Assembly: GCA_002373715.1 (NCBI GenBank) | Contig: DFLI01000085.1 | Span: forward strand, 1 to 15,550 | Source of the DNA: Bacteroidales bacterium UBA3623 | Lineage (GTDB): Bacteria > Bacteroidota > Bacteroidia > Bacteroidales > UBA932 | DNA: 15,550 nt | Direction: 5' to 3' | The notes under the pieces: model-generated | What the model was told of the DNA's origin: nothing | The model's input: the letters and a program-made list of their open reading frames with translations, nothing else | The model's database searches: none | Program-made: the position numbers and the translations under genes | Part shown: positions 1-7,189 of the stretch, piece after piece | Layout: every line of letters starts with the position of its first letter | How positions within the stretch are numbered: position 1 is the first letter of the stretch

Positions 1-1464
1 GAACTCTCGGTGTCTGAGAACGGCGTAGCCTTCGAGAGCCTGGGAGACAAGTGGGACGTAGATAAGAGCAGAAACTATAAAGCCGGCAAATGCGGCATCG
101 TGCGCAAGCGGGATGGCGCAGAGCTGTGCTGGGGCCTGGGAGAAAGCGGAGACCACGTGTGGACGGTACGCTTCCGCCTCACCGGCCTGGTGCAGGCCTA
201 CGAAGATGCCGACGCCTTCAACTACATGTTCGTAAACAAGGGCATGGATCCGGCTCCGGAGCACGCCCGCGTTACCATTGTTCCGGCCTTCGAGTGCCCG
301 GAGTGGGTGGTGAACAGCCCCCGTGTGTGGGCCTTCGGCTTTTACGGAGAAATCAATGTAAAGGACGGCGCTGTGGTGGCCGAAACCTCCGAATCCATGG
401 GTTACAGCAGCTCCGTCATTACGCTTTTGGCCTTTGACAAGGGCGTCTTTGAGCCCGAAGTGGAAAAGGAGGGTCCGGTGCAGGATTTGATTGACCACGC
501 TCTGGACGGCAGTTCTTACGGAGAAGACGACCTGCCCGATTGGATGGCGTATCTCTTTGGCTTTGGCTTCCTGGCCGTTATCTTGGGTAGCATCGGCCTG
601 GTTATTTATGTCGCCATTGCATCGGCCCTGGGCTACAAGTGGAAGAAATCCCTCTTTGGCACCCACAAGATTCACGGCTGGTTCCGTGACGTGCCGCTGG
701 GAGGCAACCTGCACGCAGCAGAGTACCTCATGGCCAAGGGGAAGCGCTTTGAAATATCGGCCCCGGCCAATAACCTCATTGGCGCCTTCTTCCTGCGCTG
801 GATTATGAACGGAGACCTGGCCGTGCAGCCGGACCCGAAGAGCGAAAAGCGCGTGAACCTGCTGTTCAAGGCCGATAATGTCTCTGAAGACGACGTGGAA
901 AACGACCTTTACCACATGGCCCGTTCGGCTGCCGGAAGCAACCTGCTCCTGGAAAAAGGTGAGTTTGAAAAGTGGTCCAGAGACAATTACAAGAAACTCA
1001 CCGCCTGGCCGGACCGCTCCATTGCCCGTGGCAAGAGCTGGTTCAAGAATAAGGGCTATTTCGAGAAAGATGGCGTGTGCACCCGCCAGGGCGCAGAAGA
1101 AGCCTGCCACTTAGTCCAGTTCCAGAACTTCCTTAAAGAGTTCACTCTATCCGACCAGCGTACGGCCACCGAAGTGGGCCTGTGGAAGGAATACCTGGTA
1201 TATGCCCAGTTCTTTGGTATAGCAGATAAGGTAGCTAAGCAGTTCAAGAAGCTGTACCCGGCCGAATTCTCCCAGCTGGCCAGTGAAACCGGTCTGGATC
1301 CGGTAACCTTCCTGTACATGATGAACTGGACCAACCACATTAGCACCAGAAGCTTCAACAATGCCGTGTCCAAGGCCGGCAGCGTGAGCGGCGGTGGCGG
1401 CCACTCCTCCTTCGGTGGAGGCGGCGGCTTCTCCGGCGGCGGCTTCGGCGGTGGTGGCCGATAG
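1..1464 (+). CDS. DUF2207-family predicted membrane protein, C-terminal part (5' end outside window)
   Basis: The reading frame is open from base 1, so the true start lies to the left; the GTG at 10 is only the first possible start codon visible. A soluble region (about residues 1-175 of the visible part) is followed by one hydrophobic segment (about 182-206, FGFGFLAVILGSIGLVIYVA) and a cytoplasmic-type region with KEYLVYAQFFGIADKVAKQF, a stretch typical of DUF2207 proteins. The last 30 residues are almost only Gly, Ser and Phe, a common ending in this family. DUF2207 proteins are membrane proteins of unknown biochemical role, often found near LemA or TPM-domain genes; such neighbours could lie upstream but are not visible. 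The gene converges on the xylose operon and ends at a strong hairpin. Family assignment is fairly secure; function is unknown. Confidence 0.8.
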   Translation, partial: ELSVSENGVAFESLGDKWDVDKSRNYKAGKCGIVRKRDGAELCWGLGESGDHVWTVRFRLTGLVQAYEDADAFNYMFVNKGMDPAPEHARVTIVPAFECPEWVVNSPRVWAFGFYGEINVKDGAVVAETSESMGYSSSVITLLAFDKGVFEPEVEKEGPVQDLIDHALDGSSYGEDDLPDWMAYLFGFGFLAVILGSIGLVIYVAIASALGYKWKKSLFGTHKIHGWFRDVPLGGNLHAAEYLMAKGKRFEISAPANNLIGAFFLRWIMNGDLAVQPDPKSEKRVNLLFKADNVSEDDVENDLYHMARSAAGSNLLLEKGEFEKWSRDNYKKLTAWPDRSIARGKSWFKNKGYFEKDGVCTRQGAEEACHLVQFQNFLKEFTLSDQRTATEVGLWKEYLVYAQFFGIADKVAKQFKKLYPAEFSQLASETGLDPVTFLYMMNWTNHISTRSFNNAVSKAGSVSGGGGHSSFGGGGGFSGGGFGGGGR

Positions 1465-1510
1465 TTATAAATTGAGGGGTGCACTTCCAGGTGCACCCCT
1501 CAATTTATAA
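1465..1510. terminator. Bidirectional rho-independent terminator, perfect 20-bp stem
   Basis: The hairpin starts directly after the TAG stop of the DUF2207 gene. Left arm 1465-1484 and right arm 1491-1510 are exact reverse complements, with a 6-base loop TTCCAG. The core of the stem is GC-rich (GAGGGGTGCAC) and the outer part is A/T-rich on both sides, so it can act as a terminator read from either strand. It lies between the convergent DUF2207 gene and the end of xylE (1538), which fits a shared terminator. Confidence 0.88.
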
Positions 1511-1537
1511 TAAACTGATAATTAGTGTATTGGCCGA

Positions 1538-2965
1538 TTAGCGGGACTGCGCCCTCCAGAAGTGGGTCATGTCCTCCAGCGTCTTGCCTTTGGTTTCCGG
1601 CACCAGGCGCCAGACGAAGATGGCAGCGATGATGCAGATGCCACCGTACAGGGCGTAGGCGAAGAACGGGCTCCAGCTGTACATAGGGACGAAGGTGGAG
1701 CTGACGATGAAGTTGAAGATCCACTGGAAGGCTACGGCAAGGGCCGTGGCCTGGCTACGGATGGTGTTGGGGAAGAGTTCTGCGATGTAAACCCAGCAGA
1801 TCGGACCCCAGCTGAACATAAAGCAGGCGCTGTACACCATGATGCTGATGACGGGGACGAGGGCCGGGAGGGTTACCACATTGGAGAGGGCTACGCCCAG
1901 GGCACCCACCGCCATTCCCAGCGAGCCGGTGATGAGGAGGGGCTTTCGGCCCAGCTTCTCTACCGTAAAGACGGCCACCAGGGTGAAGGAGATGTTGATG
2001 ACACCCATAATCACCGTGAAGAGCATATTGTTGCTTACGCCCATCGATTCGAAGATACGGGGCGCAAAGTACAGCACGGCGTTAATGCCGATAATCTGTT
2101 GAAACACAGACAGCATACAGCCGATAAACACCACCATGAAGCCATAGGCGAAGAGCTTTTCCCTTCTGGCCTGGTTGTCCTGATGAACGGTGTTCTTGAT
2201 TTCCAGCAGGATCTCGTTGGCCTTCTCCTCTCCGTTGATCTTGGTGAGGACGGCCAGGGCCTTGGGCGCCTGTCCGTGCATCGTGAGATAACGCGGCGTT
2301 TCCGGCACCAGGAGGATCAGCAGGGCGAACAGACCGGCGGGAACGGCTTCGGAAACGAACATCACCCTCCAGCCGACGGCGTTGGTCCAGGCCACCACAT
2401 CGGGGTCTGAAGCGTGGCTGCGGACGATGAGGAAGTTCACGAAGTACACCACCAGCTGGCCGAAGATAATGGCGAACTGGTTCCAGCTCACCAGCTTACC
2501 GCGTTTGGAAGCCGGGGAAATCTCTGCAATGTACATGGGACAGAGGGCCGATGCCAGTCCTACGCCAATGCCTCCGAGGATTCTGTAGCCGTTGAAGGCC
2601 ACCAGGAGGCTCTTGCAGGGCACGCCTTTTTCAAAGAAGAGGAACTCCGGGTAATAGGAACCCAGGGCGCTGAGGAAAAAGAGGATACCGGCTACGAACA
2701 GGCTCTTCTTTCTTCCCAGGCTGGAAGCCAGGATACCGGAAAGAAGGGCGCCGATGATGCAGCCGATAAGGGCGCTGGAGGTGGTGAAACCGTGCCAGCC
2801 GTCCGTGTAGTTGAAGTCTGTAGCGCTTTTGAAAAACGCCTGCAGGCCCTTCTCTGCTCCGGAAATGACGGCTGTGTCATATCCAAAAAGCAGCCCGCCG
2901 ATGACCGCCACCAGAACGATGCCGAACAGATAGGCGGGGCTGCCTTTGTGCTTGTAGTCTGCCAT
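1538..2965 (-). CDS. xylE: D-xylose/H+ symporter, MFS sugar porter family (XylE-like)
   Basis: A 475-residue inner-membrane transporter with the 12-helix major facilitator layout, predicted to import xylose with protons. Sugar-porter marks in order: GYDTAVISG in helix 1 (28-36), GRKKS in loop 2-3 (84-88), PETPRYL (221-227), FQQIIGIN (288-295), KLGRK (338-341 region), WVYIAELFPN (391-400) and PETKGKTLEDM (456-466). Residues matching the E. coli XylE xylose-binding site are present: Gln170, Gln289, Gln290, Asn295, Tyr299, Trp391 and Gln414. This makes xylose more likely than another sugar, and the operon agrees. The start codon overlaps the xylA stop in a TAATG junction, suggesting translational coupling. 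It is the last gene of the operon. Confidence 0.95.
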   Translation of the reverse strand: MADYKHKGSPAYLFGIVLVAVIGGLLFGYDTAVISGAEKGLQAFFKSATDFNYTDGWHGFTTSSALIGCIIGALLSGILASSLGRKKSLFVAGILFFLSALGSYYPEFLFFEKGVPCKSLLVAFNGYRILGGIGVGLASALCPMYIAEISPASKRGKLVSWNQFAIIFGQLVVYFVNFLIVRSHASDPDVVAWTNAVGWRVMFVSEAVPAGLFALLILLVPETPRYLTMHGQAPKALAVLTKINGEEKANEILLEIKNTVHQDNQARREKLFAYGFMVVFIGCMLSVFQQIIGINAVLYFAPRIFESMGVSNNMLFTVIMGVINISFTLVAVFTVEKLGRKPLLITGSLGMAVGALGVALSNVVTLPALVPVISIMVYSACFMFSWGPICWVYIAELFPNTIRSQATALAVAFQWIFNFIVSSTFVPMYSWSPFFAYALYGGICIIAAIFVWRLVPETKGKTLEDMTHFWRAQSR

Positions 2966-4281
2966 TACTTAGCGTAGAGGTTCAGGTACGTTTCGCAGAG
3001 TTCCTGTTTGCCGGAAGCGGCCACGGGTTCTCCGTTCTTCTTGGCATATTCGTACAGGTCTTCCAGGGAAGCCTTGCCTTCTTCGAATTTCTTGCCCAGA
3101 CCGCTGTCGAAGGAAGCGTAACGTTCCTTGACCATAGCGGGCAGCGGGCTCTCTTCCAGGATGGCGGCCGCGTTCAGGAGGGCGTGAGCCATGGCATCCA
3201 TAGCGCTGATGTGGGCGATGAAGATATCCTCAGGATCCGTGGAAGAACGGCGGAGTTTGGCGTCGAAGTTGGTACCGCCATTGCCGAAGCCACCGTTGAG
3301 GATGATCTGCATCATAGCCTGGGTGAGATCCAGGGCGTCGATGGGGAACTGGTCCGTATCCCAGCCGTTCTGGGCGTCTCCGCGGTTGGCGTCGATGGAA
3401 CCCAGGAAGCCGTTCTCGCGGGCCACGGTGAGTTCGTGCTCAAAGGTGTGGCCGGCCAGGGTGGCGTGGTTGACCTCGATATTCACCTTGAAGTCCTTTT
3501 CCAGGCCGTTGGCGCGGAGGAAACCGATCACGGTCTCGGTGTCTACGTCGTACTGGTGTTTGGTGGGCTCCATCGGTTTGGGCTCAATGAGGAAGGTGCC
3601 CTTGAAGCCCTTGGCGCGGGCGTAGTCGCGGGCGGCGGTGAGCATCTTGGCCAGATGGTCCTTCTCACGCTGCATCTGGGTGTTGAGCAGGGTGTAGTAG
3701 CCTTCGCGGCCTCCCCAGAACACATAGTTGGTACCACCCAGCTTGATGGTGGCATCCAGGGCGTTCTTGATCTGGACGGCGGCACGGGCCACGATGTCAA
3801 ACTGAGGGTTGGTGGCGGCGCCGTTCATATAGCGCTTGTTGCCGAACACGTTGGCGGTACCCCAGAGGTTCTTGATGCCGGTTTCCTTCATCTTGACCAG
3901 GAGGTAGTCCGTGATGTCCTTCATACGGGCCTCGTACTCGGCAATGTCTTCACAGTCCTCGATGAGGTCGATGTCGTGGAAGCAGAAGTACTCGATGCCC
4001 AGTTTCTGCATAAGCTCGAAGCCGGCATCGGCCTTGGCCTTGGCGCGGCAGTAGGGGCACTCGCCCTTGTCCCACTCGTAGGAGCGGGTTTGGCCGCCGA
4101 AGGGGTCTCCGGATGCCTGACCCAGCGTGTGCCACCAGGCCATGGCAAACTTGAGCCATTCCTTCATGGGTTTGCCCATTACAACGCGGTTGGCGTCATA
4201 GTAATGGAAGGCCATGGGATTCTTGCTTTCAGGTCCTTCAAAGGGGATCTTGCCAATTGTAGGGAAATACTCTTTGGTCAT
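2965..4281 (-). CDS. xylA: Xylose isomerase, class II
   Basis: Converts D-xylose to D-xylulose in the cytoplasm; a metal-dependent TIM-barrel enzyme. At 438 residues it has the usual length of the longer class II enzymes. The catalytic pair is in FHDIDL (His102, Asp105). Metal and substrate ligands are all visible: Glu233 and Lys235 in IEPKPMEPTKHQYD, Glu269 and His272 in NIEVNHATLAGHTFEHE, Asp297, Asp308 and Asp310 in SIDANRGDAQNGWDTDQF, and Asp340 in NFDAK. A CPYC pair at 75-78 sits in a surface-type stretch where the Bacteroides homologues I recall have no cysteines. The gene starts 4 bases after the xylB stop and overlaps xylE by one base. No Shine-Dalgarno is seen, as is usual in this phylum. 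Confidence 0.97.
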   Translation of the reverse strand: MTKEYFPTIGKIPFEGPESKNPMAFHYYDANRVVMGKPMKEWLKFAMAWWHTLGQASGDPFGGQTRSYEWDKGECPYCRAKAKADAGFELMQKLGIEYFCFHDIDLIEDCEDIAEYEARMKDITDYLLVKMKETGIKNLWGTANVFGNKRYMNGAATNPQFDIVARAAVQIKNALDATIKLGGTNYVFWGGREGYYTLLNTQMQREKDHLAKMLTAARDYARAKGFKGTFLIEPKPMEPTKHQYDVDTETVIGFLRANGLEKDFKVNIEVNHATLAGHTFEHELTVARENGFLGSIDANRGDAQNGWDTDQFPIDALDLTQAMMQIILNGGFGNGGTNFDAKLRRSSTDPEDIFIAHISAMDAMAHALLNAAAILEESPLPAMVKERYASFDSGLGKKFEEGKASLEDLYEYAKKNGEPVAASGKQELCETYLNLYAK

Positions 4282-4285
4282 AGTA

Positions 4286-5758
4286 TCAGTTGTTTAAAAA
4301 TGATTTCCAATGTTCATAAGCTTCGCGGTATTCTTCCTGATGCTCCGGCGTAATCACTGAGAGGCGCTCCAGGGTGGAGAAGGCTTCCTGAGTGGTTTTG
4401 TAGATGCCTGCGCCCAGGCCTGCACCCTTGGCGGCACCTACGGAACCATCTGTGTCGTAAAGCTCTATAACGGCTCCCGAAACGCCGGAGAGGGTGTCCC
4501 GGAAGATCTTGCTCTGGAACATATTGGCCTGGCCGGCATGAATTTTATCTACCTTCAGGCCCATTTGCTCCATAATCTCTATACCATATTGGAAGGAGAA
4601 CACAATGCCTTCCTGGGCGGCGCGCAGCAGGTGCCGCTTGTCGTGCTGGTTAAACTGTACGCCGTGCACGCTGCAGTCGCAGTTCCGGTTCTGAAGCATT
4701 CGTTCTGCTCCGTTTCCAAAGGGCAGGATGCTTACGCCTTCCGAGCCGATGGGAACCTGCGCCGCCAGTTCGTTCATCTGGGGGTAGGAAATGCCCTCGG
4801 GGGCCACGTTGCGGCGCATCCAGGAGTTGAGGATGCCCGTTCCGTTGATGCAAAGCAGCACGCCCAGCCTGGGGTCCTGAGCCGTGTGGTTCACATGGGC
4901 AAAGGAGTTCACGCGGGACAGAGGGTCGTAAGAGACCTGGCCGATAACGCCGTAAACCACGCCGGAAGTGCCGGCGGTGGAGGCAATCTCTCCGGGGTTG
5001 AAGACGTTGAGGCTGAGGGCGTTGTTGGGCTGGTCTCCGGCACGGTAGGTGACTGGGGTTCCTTCGGCCAGGCCCAGGGCCTGGGCCGCTTCGCGCGTAA
5101 GGGTGCCCTGAATGCCGAACGTGGGCTTCACGGGGGCCAGAACAGAGGCGTCGAAGCCAAAATAATCCAGCAGTTCCTGGCTGGGTGCATTCTTCTGGAA
5201 GTCCCAGAAAATGCCTTCCGACAGGCCGCTCACGGTGGTGCAAACGTTGCCGGTGAGCCGCATGGCAATATAGTCTCCGGGCAGCATAATCTTCCAGATG
5301 CGGTCGTGCACCTGGGGCTCGTTTTTCTTTACCCAGGCCAGTTTGGCAGCGGTAAAGTTGCCGGGGGAGTTCAGAAGATGGCTAAGGCAATACTCCTTAC
5401 CCAGTGCCGCAAAAGCCGCATTGCCGTAAGGAACGGCGCGGGAATCGCACCAGATGATGGAAGGCCGCAGCACGTTCATGTCTTTGTCCACGCACACCAG
5501 CCCGTGCATCTGATAAGATATGCCGATGGCTTTGATATCCTTCGCATCCACCTTTGACTGGTGGAGCACATCCTCCGTGGCCAGCCTCAGGTTGCCCATC
5601 CACATGGAAGGGTCCTGTTCTGCCCAGCCGGGCTGTTTGGCAATGATGGGGGCCTCCGTCTTGGGATAAAAGGCCGATGCTACGCACTTCCCGCTTTGGG
5701 CATCTACCAAAGAAGCCTTAACGGAAGAACTTCCAATGTCGTATCCTAGTAAATACAT
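4286..5758 (-). CDS. xylB: Xylulokinase, FGGY carbohydrate kinase family
   Basis: Phosphorylates D-xylulose to xylulose 5-phosphate, feeding the non-oxidative pentose phosphate pathway. The 490-residue protein has the two actin-like FGGY domains: N-terminal phosphate loop GYDIGSSSVK (5-14), substrate-contact QMHG (83-86), probable catalytic Asp242 in RAGDQPNN, the second phosphate motif TAGTSGVVYG (261-270), and the C-terminal signature ending in DTDGSVGAAKGAGLGAG. FGGY kinases are hard to separate by substrate from sequence alone; xylA and xylE directly downstream make xylulose by far the best choice. It is the first gene of the operon; its ATG at 5758 follows a hairpin-rich leader with no canonical promoter box that I could find. 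Confidence 0.95.
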   Translation of the reverse strand: MYLLGYDIGSSSVKASLVDAQSGKCVASAFYPKTEAPIIAKQPGWAEQDPSMWMGNLRLATEDVLHQSKVDAKDIKAIGISYQMHGLVCVDKDMNVLRPSIIWCDSRAVPYGNAAFAALGKEYCLSHLLNSPGNFTAAKLAWVKKNEPQVHDRIWKIMLPGDYIAMRLTGNVCTTVSGLSEGIFWDFQKNAPSQELLDYFGFDASVLAPVKPTFGIQGTLTREAAQALGLAEGTPVTYRAGDQPNNALSLNVFNPGEIASTAGTSGVVYGVIGQVSYDPLSRVNSFAHVNHTAQDPRLGVLLCINGTGILNSWMRRNVAPEGISYPQMNELAAQVPIGSEGVSILPFGNGAERMLQNRNCDCSVHGVQFNQHDKRHLLRAAQEGIVFSFQYGIEIMEQMGLKVDKIHAGQANMFQSKIFRDTLSGVSGAVIELYDTDGSVGAAKGAGLGAGIYKTTQEAFSTLERLSVITPEHQEEYREAYEHWKSFLNN

Positions 5759-5762
5759 AACT

Positions 5763-5876
5763 CTTATGTGGTTAATAAGTCGCCAGCAGGCGACCGGCCG
5801 GCCCGGGTATTTTGCCGTACAGCAAAATACGGAAAGGGTTTAAGGCCGCGGGGGTCTTAGGGGGCTGCTCCCCTAA
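5763..5876. other. Hairpin-rich leader between tRNA-Pro and xylB
   Basis: Four inverted repeats occupy the gap. CTTAT/ATAAG (5763-5767 with 5775-5779, 7-base gap) lies 5 bases before the xylB ATG and could be an operator half-site pair. GTCGCC/GGCGAC is at 5779-5784 with 5789-5794. GTATTTTGC/GCAAAATAC (5807-5815 with 5822-5830) overlaps an alternative stem CCGTA/TACGG (5815-5819 with 5828-5832), so two folds exclude each other. TTAGGGG/CCCCTAA (5857-5863 with 5870-5876) lies just past the tRNA 3' end. None has a clear T tract. They may be tRNA processing/termination structures, xyl operon leader structures, or copies of a dispersed repeat. No protein-coding signal is seen. Confidence 0.5.
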
Positions 5877-5886
5877 TCAAACTAAG

Positions 5887-5960
5887 TCGGGGTGATGTGA
5901 CTCGAACACACGACCCTCTGGTCCCAAACCAGATGCGCTAGCCAACTGCGCCACACCCCG
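5887..5960 (-). tRNA. tRNA-Pro (anticodon TGG)
   Basis: Read on the minus strand, the 7-bp acceptor stem CGGGGTG/CACCCCG is perfect and begins with the C1-G72 pair typical of bacterial proline tRNAs. The anticodon arm is a 5-bp stem TCTGG/CCAGA around the loop TTTGGGA, placing TGG at 34-36 and G at 37. The T arm (GTGTG/CACAT with one G-T pair) encloses TTCGAGT. The discriminator base is A and CCA is not encoded. Length is 74 nt. Anticodon UGG can read all or most proline codons. Confidence 0.96.
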
Positions 5961-5969
5961 GGGTATCTA

Positions 5970-5977
5970 CAAAGATA
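5970..5977 (-). promoter_or_regulatory. Probable -7 box of the tRNA-Pro promoter
   Basis: TATCTTTG on the minus strand matches the Bacteroidota -7 consensus TAnnTTTG and ends 9 bases before the mature tRNA 5' end. No TTG is found at the 20-base spacing used by other promoters here, so the -33 element is weak. The box lies between the tRNA and the end of the phospholipase D gene. Confidence 0.6.
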
Positions 5978-5985
5978 CTAAAAAA

Positions 5986-7131
5986 TCACAATATGGGACT
6001 TAATTCCCTCAGAGTATTGCGTTGTCTTTTTCTCAGCCCCTTGGCAGGCTGGTCTTGAGGGCCAATCTCACGGGCATCGGCGGCCTCCTTCAGGAATAAC
6101 TCCTTGAAATGAAGGGCGGTAGCGGTGTCGTGGAAGAAAACGGCGTCTTCCCAATTGATGTGCAGGCTGCGGTAATCCATGTTCACCGTGCTGCAGCTGC
6201 TGTAATGGTCGTCGGAGATAAATACCTTGGTGTGGTCGTAGGCCTTGCCGTACACGTACACCTTCAGACCGGCCCGGTACAGTTCTATGCTGTACTCCTG
6301 GGTTACAACGTTCATGAAATTCCAGTCGCTTTTCTCGGGCACCATCAGACGCACATCCACTCCACGGGCAGCGGCATCCTTGAAGGCTTGCACCACCTCG
6401 GGCGGGGGAGCGTAGTAGGGGGTTTGGAGGTAAAAGTACTCTTTGGCATTCCGGAGGGCGTCAATGTACAGCTTGTCCAGGTACTCGTGCCCGCGGGAGC
6501 CCACCACCTGTGCCACAGCCTCACCTGCCGGTGCAGCGTGAAGCGGTTCCACAGGACCTCCTCCCATAAGCTTCCAGGATTCTTCAAACAGGGCTCTCAG
6601 CTGTTCCACCGCCGGCCCTTCCAGTCTTAGCTGGGTGTCCATCCATTCAGTAAGGGCCCGCTGGTAGAAGTTCATGCCGCCGGTGTAGCCAATGTGGCCG
6701 TCTATTACCACAATTTTGCGGTGGTCCCGTTCCCCGAAATAGTGAGCAACGGCTGTAAAAGGCCCCATCTTGCTGAAATCGTGCACAAAATACAGTTCCA
6801 CCCCGGCTTTCCGCATCTTTTCGTAGAAGGACTCCTTTGCCATGGGTGTAGTGAAATTGTCAATAATCAGCCGCACCTTTACCCCTTCCTGCACTTTTCG
6901 TATGAGCATGTCCCTCACTTTCTGGCCCGCCTCGTCGGTGGCAAACCAGTAGTACTCTATTTCTATGGTATTTTGCGCAGCCTCCATGTCTTCCAGCATG
7001 CGGCTTAGGAAAACAGAACCCTCCTTGGTGGTCCAGACGGCGTTTCCCCCCACGGGCTCGAATATCACCTGAGCAGGGGATAGCCAGCACAGAAGTAACA
7101 GGAGAAGGCTTATGAGGTTGCGCTTTTGCAA
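5986..7131 (-). CDS. Phospholipase D / cardiolipin synthase-like protein with two HKD motifs
   Basis: A 381-residue PLD-superfamily enzyme. Both catalytic HxKxxxxD motifs are intact: His137-Lys139-Asp144 (HRKIVVID) and His300-Lys302-Asp307 (HTKVFISD), followed by STVNMDYRSL. The order and spacing resemble bacterial cardiolipin synthases, which join two phosphatidylglycerols, but the protein lacks the usual two N-terminal membrane helices. Instead it has one hydrophobic leader (4-20) ending LSPA-Q, which looks like a signal peptide or single anchor and suggests an active site outside the cytoplasm. The start is TTG at 7131: it is the only in-frame candidate that keeps both leader and the first PLD strand, because a stop lies at 7156-7158 and no ATG, GTG or other TTG lies between. 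A promoter 21 bases upstream of the start supports it. Cardiolipin synthase is probable; another phosphatidyltransferase or a nuclease is possible. Confidence 0.85.
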   Translation of the reverse strand: MQKRNLISLLLLLLCWLSPAQVIFEPVGGNAVWTTKEGSVFLSRMLEDMEAAQNTIEIEYYWFATDEAGQKVRDMLIRKVQEGVKVRLIIDNFTTPMAKESFYEKMRKAGVELYFVHDFSKMGPFTAVAHYFGERDHRKIVVIDGHIGYTGGMNFYQRALTEWMDTQLRLEGPAVEQLRALFEESWKLMGGGPVEPLHAAPAGEAVAQVVGSRGHEYLDKLYIDALRNAKEYFYLQTPYYAPPPEVVQAFKDAAARGVDVRLMVPEKSDWNFMNVVTQEYSIELYRAGLKVYVYGKAYDHTKVFISDDHYSSCSTVNMDYRSLHINWEDAVFFHDTATALHFKELFLKEAADAREIGPQDQPAKGLRKRQRNTLRELSPIL

Positions 7132-7148
7132 GATTGTTCCTATCTTTG
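7118..7148 (+). promoter_or_regulatory. Promoter of the lolD-like gene
   Basis: TTG at 7118-7120, exactly 20 bases, then TATCTTTG at 7141-7148: a full match to the Bacteroidota -33/-7 promoter. Transcription would start near 7155, giving a leader of about 20 bases before the ATG at 7176. It overlaps the 5' end of the oppositely oriented phospholipase D gene. Confidence 0.75.
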
Positions 7149-7158
7149 TAAAGAGTCA

Positions 7159-7189
7159 CAAAGGTAGTGAAAAACATGATTGATGCCAA
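7159..7189 (-). promoter_or_regulatory. Promoter of the phospholipase D-like gene
   Basis: On the minus strand: TTG at 7189-7187, 20 bases, then TACCTTTG at 7166-7159. Transcription would start near 7152, about 20 bases before the TTG start codon at 7131. Its -33 region lies inside the first codons of the lolD-like gene. It is the mirror image of the promoter at 7118-7148; the boxes plus one flanking base form an inverted repeat with one mismatch. Confidence 0.72.

Noticed and set aside
3184..4353. Long plus-strand open frame of 389 codons opposite xylA.
   Set aside because: It is the mirror of a well-conserved xylose isomerase gene and shows no domain features; GC-rich codon use keeps antisense frames open.
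5887..5960. The tRNA-Pro gene as an integration site of a genomic island.
   Set aside because: No integrase and no repeated tRNA 3' end is visible on either side; the flanking genes are ordinary chromosomal genes.
1077..6786. Single GTGCAC hexamers inside coding regions (for example near 1077, 4664, 5305 and 6781).
   Set aside because: They are isolated, lack the 22/29/22 partners, and their number is about what chance gives for a 6-base word in 15.5 kb of GC-rich DNA.
7167..7175. GTG at 7167 as the start of the LolD-like protein.
   Set aside because: The ATG three codons later gives a normal N-terminus for the family and a leader in line with the promoter; GTG cannot be wholly excluded.
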